Both the position numbers and the translations under genes were made by a program. Below the pieces are notes generated by a model. That model was not told where the DNA came from. It made no database searches and was given only the letters and a program-made list of their open reading frames with translations. A stretch of 44,175 nucleotides of DNA from Nocardioides flavus (ex Wang et al. 2016) (GTDB taxonomy: Bacteria > Actinomycetota > Actinomycetes > Propionibacteriales > Nocardioidaceae): the NCBI RefSeq assembly GCF_014653115.1, contig NZ_BNAD01000022.1, positions 1 through 44,175 of the forward strand, read 5' to 3'. Positions 44,081 to 44,175 of this stretch are shown one piece after another. Each line of letters opens with the position of its first letter. Within the stretch, counting starts at the first letter, position 1.

Positions 44081-44175
44081 GTGAGTGAGAGGTTGCGGCG
44101 CGTGCCGGGTGTGAGGTTGACCGCGGATCAGCGGTTGGTGATTGAGCGGGCGTACATGGCGGGGTTGCCGCAGGC
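44081..44175 (+). CDS. N-terminus of a probable IS30-like transposase (partial)
   Basis: From GTG 44081 (GTG 44102 is an alternative) the frame stays open to the end of the window, giving SERLRRVPGVRLTADQRLVIERAYMAGLPQ in outline. The LTADQR..IERAYMAGL segment looks like the first helix of the helix-turn-helix domain at the start of IS30-type and related transposases. Only about 31 residues are visible. GC content looks lower than the neighbouring genes, in keeping with a mobile element. Confidence 0.5.
   Translation, partial: MSERLRRVPGVRLTADQRLVIERAYMAGLPQ

Overview
The window is a high-GC (about 70% or more by eye) stretch of an actinobacterial chromosome, most like Nocardioides or a relative in the Propionibacteriales. 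This is inferred from the gene families (paired actinobacterial acyl-CoA dehydrogenases, WS/DGAT, SigE-type sigma factor), frequent GTG/TTG starts, TGATG/GTGA coupling and interspersed GGTCGAGGAGCGACG-type repeats. No search was run, so the genus is an inference.

Left part (1-14.6 kb) is mostly conserved housekeeping. On the minus strand lies a tightly coupled chain glmS - acpS - nnrD - alr - alpha/beta hydrolase - GNAT::tsaE fusion - tsaB - rimI, covering amino-sugar and cell-wall precursor supply, acyl carrier activation, NAD(P)HX repair and the tRNA t6A machinery. tsaD, which follows rimI in many actinobacteria, is absent; a plus-strand gene tail lies there instead. coaA diverges from glmS. 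A redox-type HxlR regulator diverges from a small NAD(P)-binding protein. A tandem-GNAT protein, a YqeY-like protein, glmM and the ribosomal operon rplM-rpsI follow, the latter with a recognisable promoter, leader and strong terminator.

Middle part (14.6-28.6 kb) holds an FAD amine/amino-acid oxidoreductase, citrate synthase, a very large secreted alpha-amylase/pullulanase (1895 aa, two GH13 domains, three repeated starch-type modules) and a divergent HTH-NTPase-TPR regulator that appears broken by an internal deletion plus frameshift. Next come a six-helix membrane protein, a SigE-family sigma factor and a GNAT in one coupled unit, then an HtrA-type membrane-anchored protease.

Right part (28.7-38.4 kb) looks like a catabolic island: three acyl-CoA dehydrogenases (two probably forming a heteromer), a PucR-family regulator and a complete five-gene LIV/HAAT-type ABC importer. 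The likely logic is uptake of an organic acid or amino-acid-like compound followed by CoA-ester beta-oxidation; the substrate cannot be read from sequence. The end (38.5-44.2 kb) carries an SGNH-like lipoprotein, a WS/DGAT acyltransferase, an ABC-F protein coupled to a second tandem-GNAT paralogue, a cluster of seven REP/BIME-like repeat units and the start of a probable transposase.

The most noteworthy items are the GNAT::TsaE fusion, the complementary motif loss in the paired acyl-CoA dehydrogenases, the operator-like repeats over the amylopullulanase and HxlR promoters, the broken regulator, and the BIME-like cluster beside the insertion element. I did not find clear evidence of a wholly new defence, CRISPR or mobile system.
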